From Paenibacillus sp. MAHUQ-63 (GTDB taxonomy: Bacteria; Bacillota; Bacilli; Paenibacillales; NBRC-103111), in contig NZ_JARADB010000002.1 of the NCBI RefSeq assembly GCF_028765165.1, positions 62,001 to 126,000 of the forward strand: DNA of 64,000 nt. Direction: 5' to 3'. Shown one piece after another: positions 35,799 to 44,106 of the stretch. A program made the position numbers and the translations under genes. Under the pieces are notes generated by a model, which did no database searches, was not told where the DNA came from, and saw nothing but the letters and a program-made list of their open reading frames with translations. The stretch's first letter is position 1. The number at the start of each line of letters is the position of its first letter.

Positions 35799-37100
35799 AT
35801 GCAGCTCAACCTTGGCCGTATTAACCTGGCCGGATGGGCACCGAAGCGGCTGCCACGCATGCTGCCGGTCAGGCAGGCGTTCACATCCAAGAGGATCGAC
35901 CCGGCCGACCTGCCGAAGACGATAGCCGAGCAATTCCGCAGAGAGGGCATCGGCGATACGATTAAGCCGGGGATGCGAATTGCCATCGGCGTCGGCAGCA
36001 GGGGCATCGGCAATCTGGCAGCGATTGTCCGTGCCGTTGTATCCGAGCTGCGCAGTCGCGGAGCCGATCCCTTCATCGTGCCGGCCATGGGGAGCCATGG
36101 CGGCGGCACGGCGGAAGGACAGCGCGATGTGCTGGCGGGCTACGGAATCACAGAAGATCATGTCGGGGCGCGGATCGTAGCTTCTATGGATACTGTCCAT
36201 GTGGGAACTGTGCAGGACGAGGTCGAGGTTCATTTCGACAAGACCGCTTATGAGCAGGCGGACGGTATCGTGGTTGTGGCTCGAATCAAGCCGCATACGG
36301 ACTTCAAGGCGCCGATCGAAAGCGGCATCACTAAGATGCTGACCATCGGCCTTGGGAAGCACAAAGGTGCAGCCTACTTGCATCAGTTCGGCTTTCAGCG
36401 CTTCGGAACGCTGCTGCCGGCGGCAGCGTCGCTCCTTCTTGAACGTACGCCGTTTCTGTTCGGCGTCGGCATTGTCGAAGACGCCTATCATGATACGGCG
36501 CTGGTGGAGTGCGTGGCGAAGGCTGAGCTCCCGCATCGCGAGCAGGAACTGTTGATCGAAGCGAAACGGCTGATGCCCCGGTTATGGATGACGGATATCG
36601 ATGTGCTGGTCGTGGACCAAATCGGCAAAAACATCAGCGGGAGCGGGATGGATCCGAATATCACCGGGCGCTCCGGGGCCGGGGGAATATTCGGTGTCGG
36701 CCCCCGTATTCATAAAATCGCTGTGCTCGGACTAACGCTTGAAACGAAGGGGAACGCGGTCGGGATCGGCCTCGCCGATTTTACGACCAGACGGACGGTT
36801 GAACAGATCGATTTTGCGGCTATGTATACGAACGTGATTACGTCCCTTGGAACGGAGGGAGGGCGGCTGCCGATCATCATGGAGAGCGATGAAGCGGCAA
36901 TTGCCGCCGCCGTCTTCAGTTCAGGAGCAAGGGATCATGCGCAGGTCAAGATCGTGAGAATCCGGGATACGCTTTCCCTGCATGAAATATACATATCGGA
37001 AGGCTTCTGCCCAGAGGTGGAGGCCCATCCGCTGATGCAGCCGACCGGCTCGCTCCAGGACTGGCCTTTCAATGGGGCGGGAGATGTCGTAACGGAATGA
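35799..37100 (+). CDS. LarA-like protein (DUF2088), putative nickel-pincer-dependent 2-hydroxyacid racemase/epimerase
   Basis: A 433-residue protein related to lactate racemase LarA, whose nickel-pincer cofactor inverts the hydroxyl carbon of 2-hydroxy acids. GSHGGGTAEGQ (His100) resembles the first catalytic histidine motif; KPHTDFKAPIESGITKMLTI contains a second histidine (166) and a lysine (179) that could tether the cofactor; GLGKHKGA offers His188 as a nickel ligand. Spacing differs from classical LarA, so this is a divergent subgroup. The ATG at 35799 has AAAGGGGA eight bases before it; the ATG at 35790 is too close. LarB, LarC and LarE, needed for cofactor assembly, are not in the window. 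Substrate inferred to be a sugar acid; unproven. Confidence 0.72.
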   Translation: MQLNLGRINLAGWAPKRLPRMLPVRQAFTSKRIDPADLPKTIAEQFRREGIGDTIKPGMRIAIGVGSRGIGNLAAIVRAVVSELRSRGADPFIVPAMGSHGGGTAEGQRDVLAGYGITEDHVGARIVASMDTVHVGTVQDEVEVHFDKTAYEQADGIVVVARIKPHTDFKAPIESGITKMLTIGLGKHKGAAYLHQFGFQRFGTLLPAAASLLLERTPFLFGVGIVEDAYHDTALVECVAKAELPHREQELLIEAKRLMPRLWMTDIDVLVVDQIGKNISGSGMDPNITGRSGAGGIFGVGPRIHKIAVLGLTLETKGNAVGIGLADFTTRRTVEQIDFAAMYTNVITSLGTEGGRLPIIMESDEAAIAAAVFSSGARDHAQVKIVRIRDTLSLHEIYISEGFCPEVEAHPLMQPTGSLQDWPFNGAGDVVTE

Positions 37101-37125
37101 GACAGGCAATAGGAGGAGAAACAAG

Positions 37126-38037
37126 GTGAGAATGAATATTGCGGACGGCATTTGGCCGACAATGATTACGCCCTTTACGGAAAAGAACGAAATCGATTAT
37201 GAAGCCTTGGAACGGTTGATAGAGTGGTATATCGAACAAGGGGTTCATGGACTTTTTGCAGTTTGCCAGTCCAGTGAAATGTTTCTCTTAACCTTGGAGG
37301 AACGGGTTGAACTGGCGGCATTCGTCAAAGCGAAAGCGGCAGGCCGCGTTCCGGTCATTGCCTCAGGGCATATTTCCGATACCTTCGAAGACCAGGTGAA
37401 CGAAATTAATCGTATGGTTTATACAGGAATTGATGCCATGGTGTTAATTACGAACCGTTTGGCAGGCGAGCATGAGTCCGATGAAGTGTTATGGAGCAAT
37501 TTGGAGAGGCTGATGGCAGCCATTCCAACGGATGTACCGCTCGGTTTCTACGAATGCCCCTACCCGTACAAGCGTCTGATCTCTCCGGAGATCCTGCGGA
37601 GATGCTCGGCAACGGAACGATTCCTGTTTCTTAAAGATACCAGCTGCGATGTCAGCCAGATCCAAGCCAAGCTGGCAGCCATTCAGGGCACAGGGTTGAA
37701 AATCTACAATGCAAATTCAGCAACGTTATATGAAACGCTGAAACTGGGGGTCTCCGGATACAGCGGGGTGATGGCCAATTTCCATCCGGACCTGTATGTG
37801 CGGCTTATGAACAAGGCTTTCGCTGCGGGCGAACAGGCTGCCGAGCTTGCTGACTTCCTCAGTCTGTCATCCTTGATCGAGAAGCAGCTGTACCCGGTGA
37901 ATGCCAAGTACTATCTGATGCTCGAAGGCGTACTCCGTAACGAGTACTGCCGATCTAAAAATCATGCCGAGTTTACGCCGACGAACCGGCTTGAGGTGGC
38001 ACAATTGCACCGCATGTCCAAGCGGTACCGGGATTAA
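37126..38037 (+). CDS. Dihydrodipicolinate synthase/N-acetylneuraminate lyase family aldolase
   Basis: A 303-residue class I aldolase of the DapA/NanA superfamily. The Schiff-base lysine lies in FLFLKDTSCD and the partner tyrosine in GFYECPYPYKR. The pyruvate-binding loop, normally GTTGE or GSTGE, is here CQSSEM, which points away from lysine biosynthesis and towards cleavage of a 2-keto sugar acid. Start is GTG at 37126 with AGGAGG nine bases upstream. Flanked by the LarA-like gene and the kinase, it probably cleaves a 2-keto-3-deoxy acid or a related compound into pyruvate and an aldehyde. Confidence 0.85.
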   Translation: MRMNIADGIWPTMITPFTEKNEIDYEALERLIEWYIEQGVHGLFAVCQSSEMFLLTLEERVELAAFVKAKAAGRVPVIASGHISDTFEDQVNEINRMVYTGIDAMVLITNRLAGEHESDEVLWSNLERLMAAIPTDVPLGFYECPYPYKRLISPEILRRCSATERFLFLKDTSCDVSQIQAKLAAIQGTGLKIYNANSATLYETLKLGVSGYSGVMANFHPDLYVRLMNKAFAAGEQAAELADFLSLSSLIEKQLYPVNAKYYLMLEGVLRNEYCRSKNHAEFTPTNRLEVAQLHRMSKRYRD

Positions 38038-38064
38038 TCCAATTGGAAAAAGGAGGGATGCGAA

Positions 38065-38667
38065 TTGGACCCTACCGTCATCTTCTTGATTGGAGCCGCC
38101 GGAACCGGGAAATCTACGATCGGTAAACGGATTGCATCCGAGCTTCAATGCTGCTACCTGGATAAAGATACCGTTTGTAATAAATTTACCGGGCTATTGC
38201 TGGAAACGCAGGGCTATTCACCCTATGAGCGTGATAACTGCGCCTTTTACCGTGAAGTGGTGATGGATATTGAATACCAAGCTTTGCTTGACATTGCCGA
38301 CGATAACCTCAAGCTCGGCAGATCGGTCGTCCTGGATGCGCCGTTCTTGGGCTACTTTTCGAACAAAGATTATGTGAAGGAGCTAAGCCGGCAATATGAT
38401 TGGCACCATATCAAACGATTGGCTCTGCAAGTCCGTATAGATATACCGGTGTTAAAAGAAAGGCTGCAGGCCCGCGGGCTGGAAAGGGATCAGTGGAAGC
38501 TGGCCAATTGGGAAGCCTTCGTTCAAAGCATTCAGGAGAAAGAATGTCTTTGGGAAGATATTGAAATGAAACGGGTGGACAACAGTTCGATTCCGATAGA
38601 CAGAGCAGGACTTATGCGCGTATTAGGATGTCACGAACAGGAGGAATCGGTATGTGGAGGAAATTAG
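38065..38667 (+). CDS. P-loop kinase, AAA_33/gluconokinase-like
   Basis: A 200-residue ATP-binding protein with Walker A GAAGTGKSTIGKR at residues 10-22 and the pattern of small-molecule kinases such as gluconokinase or zeta-toxin-like kinases: an acidic YLDKDTV after the first strand, a mid-protein VVLDAP strand and a lid-like KERLQARGLERDQWK rich in arginine. Start is TTG at 38065 with AAAGGAGGG before it. It overlaps the KDPG aldolase gene by 16 bases. The likely task is phosphorylation of a sugar acid or of the aldehyde released by an aldolase. No toxin partner is near. Confidence 0.7.
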   Translation: MDPTVIFLIGAAGTGKSTIGKRIASELQCCYLDKDTVCNKFTGLLLETQGYSPYERDNCAFYREVVMDIEYQALLDIADDNLKLGRSVVLDAPFLGYFSNKDYVKELSRQYDWHHIKRLALQVRIDIPVLKERLQARGLERDQWKLANWEAFVQSIQEKECLWEDIEMKRVDNSSIPIDRAGLMRVLGCHEQEESVCGGN

Positions 38668-39302
38668 GAAATTTGAACAAGATTGCGGAAACCGGCATCG
38701 TGCTTATTATCCGATCGGATAGTGAGCAGGAAGCGCTTGCTGTCGCGGAAGCAGCGATCGAGGGCGGCATCAAGGTGCTGGAAATTACGATGAGCGTGCC
38801 GAACGCTCTGGAAGTGATTCGCACATTGGCCAAGAAATATAACCATGGCGATATTGTGATCGGCGCAGGTACGATTCTGGATGGTGAAACCGCCAGGAAT
38901 GCGATTCTGGCCGGTGCCGAACTTCTGGTAAGTCCGCAGCTTCATCCGGATATGATTACAATGGCGAACCGTTATCAGGCGATTACGATCAGCGGTGCTT
39001 TTACGCCCAAAGAGGTTGTGGAAAGTCTGGAAGCGGGTGCAGACATTGTGAAGCTGTTCCCGGCTGAAGCAGTGGGACCGCAGTATGTTAAAGCGATTAA
39101 AGCGCCATTATCGCAGGCGCCGATCGCGCCGACCGGCGGCGTGACGCCGCAGAACGTGCATGAATGGCTGCAGGCAGGCTGTGTGGCCGTCGGTGTGGGA
39201 AGCTACATTACGAAGGCGGCACAGAAAGACGGCGATTACGGGAAAGTCACCGCTGCGGCAAAAGAGTTCCTTCAAGCCGTTTCACTCGCCAAACAGGCAT
39301 GA
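38652..39302 (+). CDS. eda: 2-keto-3-deoxy-6-phosphogluconate aldolase
   Basis: A 216-residue class I aldolase that splits KDPG or a close relative into pyruvate and glyceraldehyde 3-phosphate. The family's motifs are present: IEGGIKVLEITMSVPNA with the active-site glutamate, GAGTILDGETARNAILAGA, the Schiff-base lysine in DIVKLFPAE, and the phosphate-binding end APTGGVTPQNVHEWL and AVGVGSY. AGGAGG precedes the ATG at 38652. As the last gene of the operon, ending at a terminator, it is probably the final step that feeds carbon into glycolysis. Confidence 0.9.
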   Translation: MWRKLGNLNKIAETGIVLIIRSDSEQEALAVAEAAIEGGIKVLEITMSVPNALEVIRTLAKKYNHGDIVIGAGTILDGETARNAILAGAELLVSPQLHPDMITMANRYQAITISGAFTPKEVVESLEAGADIVKLFPAEAVGPQYVKAIKAPLSQAPIAPTGGVTPQNVHEWLQAGCVAVGVGSYITKAAQKDGDYGKVTAAAKEFLQAVSLAKQA

Positions 39303-39311
39303 GATTGTTAT

Positions 39312-39363
39312 AAAGGGTTGTCCTGCAAGTCGTGCATCGTGACGGCGGGAGAACCCTTTTGTT
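39312..39363 (+). terminator. Terminator closing the locus B operon
   Basis: AAAGGGTTGTCCTGC pairs with GCGGGAGAACCCTTT over 15 positions with two mismatches; TTTTGTT follows. Confidence 0.65.
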
Positions 39364-39390
39364 ATGCAGCACATTTCGGTGCTGAATTGC

Positions 39391-39401
39391 TTGTACGTAC
39401 C
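39391..39401. promoter_or_regulatory. Upstream AraR-like operator
   Basis: TTGTACGTACC matches one and a half arms of the palindrome TTGTACGTACAA recognised by the arabinose repressor AraR of Bacillus. Its centre lies 111 bases before that of the second copy. Confidence 0.5.
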
Positions 39402-39492
39402 TTTTTGCTGATAAGGTTTCAGACTAACGCCAAGAAGTCCAACTCCAAGAAAATGTATCTAAATAATTTTCAAAAAATCCTGGGTTCAAGTA

Positions 39493-39521
39493 TAGTCAAA
39501 CATGTACGTACAAGTTATAAT
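39493..39521 (+). promoter_or_regulatory. Promoter of the FGGY kinase gene with embedded AraR-like operator
   Basis: TAGTCA at 39493-39498 and a perfect TATAAT at 39516-39521 are 17 bases apart. The spacer contains ATGTACGTACAAGT (39502-39515), an AraR-type palindrome, so a bound repressor would block RNA polymerase. Apart from the terminator and these sites the 326-base gap 39303-39628 holds nothing recognised. Confidence 0.6.
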
Positions 39522-39628
39522 ACTTTTGTAGGTAATTGAATTGAGCACGGTTACATGGACACAATGGCCTTTCTCTCGTCCAAATGGGGGGAGGGCCGTT
39601 ATTTATGTGAAAAGATACGGAGGAGTAT

Positions 39629-41227
39629 ATGATGAGTGTTGAGATTAGGAATGCAATTCAGAATGGACGAACTTCGTTAGGTATCGAGTTTGGGTCTACG
39701 CGAATCAAGGCCGTGCTGACCGGGGAAGACTACACGCCAATTGCCTCAGGCAGTTACGATTGGGAGAACAGCTATGTCAACCAGATTTGGACATACGGGC
39801 TGGAAGATGTTTGGAAGGGCTTGCAGCATTGTTACCGGTCCATGGCGGATGAAGTAAAGGGCAAGTACGGAGTTCCTTTGCAGACCATCGGTGCCATAGG
39901 ATTCAGCGGTATGATGCACGGGTATATGGTATTTGACGAAAAGGGCGAGCTGCTGGTACCTTTCCGTACGTGGAGAAACAATATAACGGAGCAAGCGTCG
40001 CACGTTCTGACCGAATTGTTTCAATACCACATTCCCCAGCGCTGGAGCATTGCGCATCTATACCAAGCTATTCTGAATCAGGAAGCGCATATTCACGATA
40101 TCGATTTCCAGACTACATTAGCCGGCTACATTCATTGGAAACTAACCGGCCGGAAAGTATTGGGCATAGGCGAAGCTTCGGGCGTATTTCCGATTGACTT
40201 AGCATCCAAGACTTACAATGCCGGCATGATTGCCAAATTTAACGAATCGACTGCGGCACATAAGCTGCCGTGGAAACTGGAGAACATTTTGCCTGAAGTC
40301 TTAGTCGCGGGCGAACATGGCGGTGTATTAACGGAAGAAGGAGCACGGCTCTTAGATGTCAGCGGGGAATTAAAGGCCGGTATTCCGATCTGTCCGCCTG
40401 AGGGAGATGCAGGGACCGGTATGGTTGCAACGAATAGTATCGCTGAACGTACGGGGAATGTTTCGGCCGGTACTTCCGTTTTTGCTATGGTCGTACTCGA
40501 GAAGGAACTCTCTCAAGTGTACTCGGAGATTGACCTTGTGACGACACCGACGGGTAGCTTGGTCGCTATGGCTCATTCCAATAATTGCACGTCCGATCTC
40601 AATGCTTGGGTCGGTTTATTCGAAGAATTCGCCGTGGCCTTGGGACAACGTGTAGACAAAAATCAATTATACGGCACCCTGTATAACTTAGCCCTGCAAG
40701 GAGACCCGGACGGCGGCGGCTTGTTGGCTTACGGTTATCTTTCAGGCGAGCACATCACCCATTTCGAAGAGGGACGTCCGTTATTCGTGCGTTCATCAGA
40801 TAGCAAATTTAACTTGGCGAATTTCATTCGAACCCACTTGTTCACCTCGTTGGGAGCACTGAAAATTGGCATGGACATCCTGTTACAGCAAGAGCATGCC
40901 AAGCTGGAGAAAATTCTGGGTCATGGCGGTTTCTTCAAGACGGAAGGCGTCGGCCAGAAGATCATGGCGGCTGCTCTGAATGTTCCTGTCTCGGTCATGG
41001 AATCGGCGGGTGAAGGGGGAGCATGGGGCATCGCGCTGCTCGCTTCTTACATGAGTTCCAAAGAGGATGGCGAGTCGTTAGATGACTTCTTGAGTACCAA
41101 AATATTCGCAGAGAAAACAGGCAGGACCGTATTGCCGGAGCAAACGGATGTTGCAGGTTTCGAAGTCTTCATGGAAAGGTACAAAAAAGGGCTGGTCATC
41201 GAGAAGGCTGCCGTCGACAATTTGTAA
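39629..41227 (+). CDS. FGGY-family carbohydrate kinase
   Basis: A 532-residue sugar kinase of the ribulokinase/xylulokinase group. N-terminal phosphate-binding loop [15 protein letters not shown], then [13 protein letters not shown] and the second-domain signatures [14 protein letters not shown] and [23 protein letters not shown] precedes two adjacent ATG codons (39629 and 39632); either may be used. A double GH43 gene follows in the same operon, and AraR-like operators lie upstream, so L-ribulose or another arabinose-derived ketose is the likeliest substrate. Substrate specificity is inferred from context only. Confidence 0.85.
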   Translation: MMSVEIRNAIQNGRTSLGIEFGSTRIKAVLTGEDYTPIASGSYDWENSYVNQIWTYGLEDVWKGLQHCYRSMADEVKGKYGVPLQTIGAIGFSGMMHGYMVFDEKGELLVPFRTWRNNITEQASHVLTELFQYHIPQRWSIAHLYQAILNQEAHIHDIDFQTTLAGYIHWKLTGRKVLGIGEASGVFPIDLASKTYNAGMIAKFNESTAAHKLPWKLENILPEVLVAGEHGGVLTEEGARLLDVSGELKAGIPICPPEGDAGTGMVATNSIAERTGNVSAGTSVFAMVVLEKELSQVYSEIDLVTTPTGSLVAMAHSNNCTSDLNAWVGLFEEFAVALGQRVDKNQLYGTLYNLALQGDPDGGGLLAYGYLSGEHITHFEEGRPLFVRSSDSKFNLANFIRTHLFTSLGALKIGMDILLQQEHAKLEKILGHGGFFKTEGVGQKIMAAALNVPVSVMESAGEGGAWGIALLASYMSSKEDGESLDDFLSTKIFAEKTGRTVLPEQTDVAGFEVFMERYKKGLVIEKAAVDNL

Positions 41228-41244
41228 GGCTAGGAGGATTTTCA

Positions 41245-43059
41245 TTGACAGCACGTAATTGCACATATGCAGGTTATCTTTTGACGCATTTCATCGGGGA
41301 ACATCCGGACGGTGAGCAGATCTATTTCTCCTACAGTGAAGACGGTCTGCATTGGAAAGATCTGAACGCAGGTTTACCTGTGCTGCGCTCCGAACTAGGG
41401 GAGAAGGGCGTGAGGGATCCTTTTCTGGTACGCTCGCCCAAGGAGGATAAGTTTTATCTGATCGCTACGGATCTTCGAATTGCCAACGGGAAGGGCTGGC
41501 AGGCCGCGTCGGCTGCCGGCAGCCGAGACATCATCGTATGGGAATCGGCCGACCTGGTCCGTTGGTCTGCGCCATGGGCGGTCACGATCGGCGTTCCGGG
41601 GGCCGGCTGCGTCTGGGCGCCGGAAGCGATCTATGACGAGGACTCCGACGATTTCCTGGTGTTCTGGGCCTCCGCAACGCAGGAGCCGCAGGATCAAGAA
41701 CGGAAACAAAGGATCTATAGCGCCCGTACCCGGGATTTCCGCAGCTTCACAGCCGCTGCGACGTACATTGAGCGGGAGAACCACATCATCGACACGACGA
41801 TGATTGCCCATAACGGTACTTACTTCCGGTATTCGAAGGATGAAACGACGAAGAATATCCGGGTCGAGCAAGGCGCGTCGCTTGCCAAAGATGCCTTTAG
41901 CCATGTGAGCGCTCCGGCTTTGGAAGCATTGTTCGGTGTGGAAGGACCGCAAATGTTCAAGTTCAACGACCGCGAGGAGTGGTGCCTGATCGTAGATCGC
42001 TTCGCCGAAGGGAAGGGCTACCTGCCGCTGGTGACCTCCGACCTGGCAAGCGGTGAATTCCGCGTTCTGCAGGAGGGCGAGTTTGACCTGGGTCGAACCA
42101 AGAAACGCCACGGCGGGGTTCTCCCGATTACCGCTGATGAATGCAGCCGCCTGCTGGCGGCGTTTGGCGACGGCCATCAAGTATTGCCCGGGCAATATGC
42201 CGATCCCGATATTGCGAAGTTCGGGGACCGCTATTATCTATATCCCACAACGGATGGCTTCAAGAACTGGTCGGGCACGCAATTTCACGTGTTTTCTTCG
42301 GCGGATATGCGGATCTGGAAAGACGAAGGCGTGATATTGGACCTAGCGACGGAAGACGTGCCTTGGGCAACCGGCAGCGCATGGGCTCCGGCCATTGCCA
42401 GCAAAGCCGGGAAATACTACTTTTATTTCTGCGGCAAGATGGCCAGCGGCGAAAGCGCCATAGGCGTTGCGGTTGCCGAATCGCCGGCAGGTCCGTTCCG
42501 CGCACAGCCGAAGCCGCTGATTACATTGGAACAAATGAAGCGTCTGGGCATATCCATGGTACAAACCATTGACCCCTCCGTGTATATGGAGGAGGACGGC
42601 AAGGCCTACTTGCTGTTCGGCAACTCACACGGTGCGATCGTACAGCTCAGCGAAGATATGGTGAACGTCGTGGAAGACACAATGAACAATATCGCCGGCC
42701 TGTACGACTTCCGGGAGGCGGTCACTGTGCTCAAGCGCGGCGGCTTGTACCACTTCACGTGGTCTTGCGACGACACCGGAAGCGAAGATTACCATGTGAA
42801 CTACGGCACGGCGGAGCAGCTGTATGGTTCGGTAACCTATCGGTATCCGATTCTTACCAAAAATAAGGAAAAGGATATGCTCGGCACCGGTCATCATGCC
42901 ATTCTTCAGGAGCCCGGTACGGATCAGTTTTGGATTGCTTATCACCGGTTCGTCACGCCGCTTACCCGGTTTCAGGAAGGCAAAGGATTCCATCGGGAAG
43001 TCTGCATCGACCGGCTCACCTTCGGTGAAGACGGATGGATGCAGCCTGTACAGTTATAA
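41245..43059 (+). CDS. Double-domain GH43-type glycosidase (arabinofuranosidase/arabinanase-like)
   Basis: A 604-residue cytoplasmic protein with two five-bladed beta-propeller regions. The first (about 5-300) has KGVRDPFLVRSPKEDKFYLIATD and CVWAPEAIYDEDSDDFLVFWAS; the second (about 310-600) is a clearer GH43 domain with QYADPDIAKFGDRYYLYPTTDG, SAWAPAIASKAGKYYFYFCG and, near the end, GTGHHAILQEPGTDQFWIAYHR. Start is TTG with GGAGG upstream, 17 bases after the kinase. No signal peptide. With the kinase and AraR-like sites it fits intracellular release of arabinose from oligosaccharides. Which domain is active cannot be decided by reading alone. Confidence 0.82.
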   Translation: MTARNCTYAGYLLTHFIGEHPDGEQIYFSYSEDGLHWKDLNAGLPVLRSELGEKGVRDPFLVRSPKEDKFYLIATDLRIANGKGWQAASAAGSRDIIVWESADLVRWSAPWAVTIGVPGAGCVWAPEAIYDEDSDDFLVFWASATQEPQDQERKQRIYSARTRDFRSFTAAATYIERENHIIDTTMIAHNGTYFRYSKDETTKNIRVEQGASLAKDAFSHVSAPALEALFGVEGPQMFKFNDREEWCLIVDRFAEGKGYLPLVTSDLASGEFRVLQEGEFDLGRTKKRHGGVLPITADECSRLLAAFGDGHQVLPGQYADPDIAKFGDRYYLYPTTDGFKNWSGTQFHVFSSADMRIWKDEGVILDLATEDVPWATGSAWAPAIASKAGKYYFYFCGKMASGESAIGVAVAESPAGPFRAQPKPLITLEQMKRLGISMVQTIDPSVYMEEDGKAYLLFGNSHGAIVQLSEDMVNVVEDTMNNIAGLYDFREAVTVLKRGGLYHFTWSCDDTGSEDYHVNYGTAEQLYGSVTYRYPILTKNKEKDMLGTGHHAILQEPGTDQFWIAYHRFVTPLTRFQEGKGFHREVCIDRLTFGEDGWMQPVQL

Positions 43060-43082
43060 AGCAGGCAGCTAACGTAATAAAG

Positions 43083-43123
43083 AAAAGAAAGCGCGAGTGT
43101 TGTTGAACTCGCGCTTTCTTTTT
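43083..43123. terminator. Bidirectional terminator between the GH43 gene and the convergent araC-type gene
   Basis: A perfect 16-bp stem pairs 43083-43098 (AAAAGAAAGCGCGAGT) with 43107-43122 around an eight-base loop; the T-rich and A-rich ends serve both strands. Confidence 0.9.
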
Positions 43124-43136
43124 AGCTTGGAATCGT

Positions 43137-43991
43137 TCACCGTAACGTTTGATGCGAGCGAAATGTCATCCGGTAGGCGGTCGGCGAGAAACCGGTCGAC
43201 ACCTTAAATAATCTCGATAAATAGGAGATGTCGGGTATTCCGACTGTTTCACCGATTTCGGATAACAAGAGGTTCGTCGTCACAAGCAGCAACTTGGCTT
43301 CTTCCAGTCTTTTCTTATTGATGTATTGGATCGGCGACGTACCGAACTGCCGTTTAAATACGCGGATGAAATAGTTGGGATGTAAGTGCGCTTGTTCGGC
43401 CAATTCTTCAATCGTAAGGTTTCGGTGGTAGTTGCCTTGAATATACGAAATCACTTGCTGGAGCGGTTCAGATACAAGAGAAGGCCTGAGCCCCTCCATG
43501 GATGTAACAGCATGTTCCAAGTAATAGGAAATTAATCTCAACATGGCGGATTTAATAAGAAGCGGGCCGCTGATGGAGGCGGCTGAATCGCCATTGAGCA
43601 ATTCGCCGAACAGCTGTACCGCTTCGCTGTCATTCGTCGTATCAATGAAAAGTGGAGCTTGAAGCAAATCAAAGAGGTTGCGTTCTCCGACCCGGGCCGT
43701 GAAATGGCACCAATACTTCGTGTATCTGGGGCCGCTTGTGTAAGAATAAGATTGCTTGACGCCATGCGGCATCAGGAACAATTGTCCAGGCTTCGGATGA
43801 AATTCCGAGTCTCCAATCTTGATCCAACCTTCCCCGTCACAAATCAAATAAAATTTGTTGAAGTCCGGTGTGTAATCGATCTCCCGCCAATCGCTCCATA
43901 CACGATTGTATCCAATCGCTGTTACGCGGACATCCAAATTCTCCATGTACAGTCGGGTTAATTGCCGGTTGCTCACATCCTCACTCTCCAT
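43137..43991 (-). CDS. AraC-family regulator with cupin domain, next to the GH29 gene
   Basis: A 284-residue regulator from the chosen start. N-terminal AraC_binding cupin domain (DFNKFYLICDGEGWIKIGDSEF, PGQLFLMPHGVKQSY) and C-terminal double helix-turn-helix (ELAEQAHLHPNYFIRVFKRQFG and IGETVGIPDISYLSRLFKVSTG). The frame remains open to 44198, but that would run into the divergent fucosidase gene; MESEDV at 43991 is the most plausible start although its ribosome binding site is weak. It is divergent from the GH29 alpha-L-fucosidase and probably its activator in response to fucose or a fucosylated sugar. Confidence 0.82.
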   Translation of the reverse strand: MESEDVSNRQLTRLYMENLDVRVTAIGYNRVWSDWREIDYTPDFNKFYLICDGEGWIKIGDSEFHPKPGQLFLMPHGVKQSYSYTSGPRYTKYWCHFTARVGERNLFDLLQAPLFIDTTNDSEAVQLFGELLNGDSAASISGPLLIKSAMLRLISYYLEHAVTSMEGLRPSLVSEPLQQVISYIQGNYHRNLTIEELAEQAHLHPNYFIRVFKRQFGTSPIQYINKKRLEEAKLLLVTTNLLLSEIGETVGIPDISYLSRLFKVSTGFSPTAYRMTFRSHQTLR

Positions 43992-44106
43992 TCCATCTGC
44001 GGTAGATAGTATTATACAACAGGAAGTTAAGATTAGATATTCATATGGCTGCATGAAGTTGCTAGGATAGAAGCGAATCCAATATGAGAATAGGAGGCAG
44101 TATGAC
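43992..44106. promoter_or_regulatory. Divergent promoter region of the AraC-type regulator and GH29 genes
   Basis: TTCATATGGC at 44040-44049 is, on the minus strand, GCCATATGAA, the core of the locus B box. AT-rich TAGTATTATACAA near 44007-44019 may hold a -10 box for the regulator. AGGAGG is at 44092-44097 before the fucosidase start. Confidence 0.4.

Noticed and set aside
38065..38667. Zeta-toxin of a toxin-antitoxin system
   Set aside because: The P-loop kinase has no antitoxin partner and sits inside a catabolic operon.
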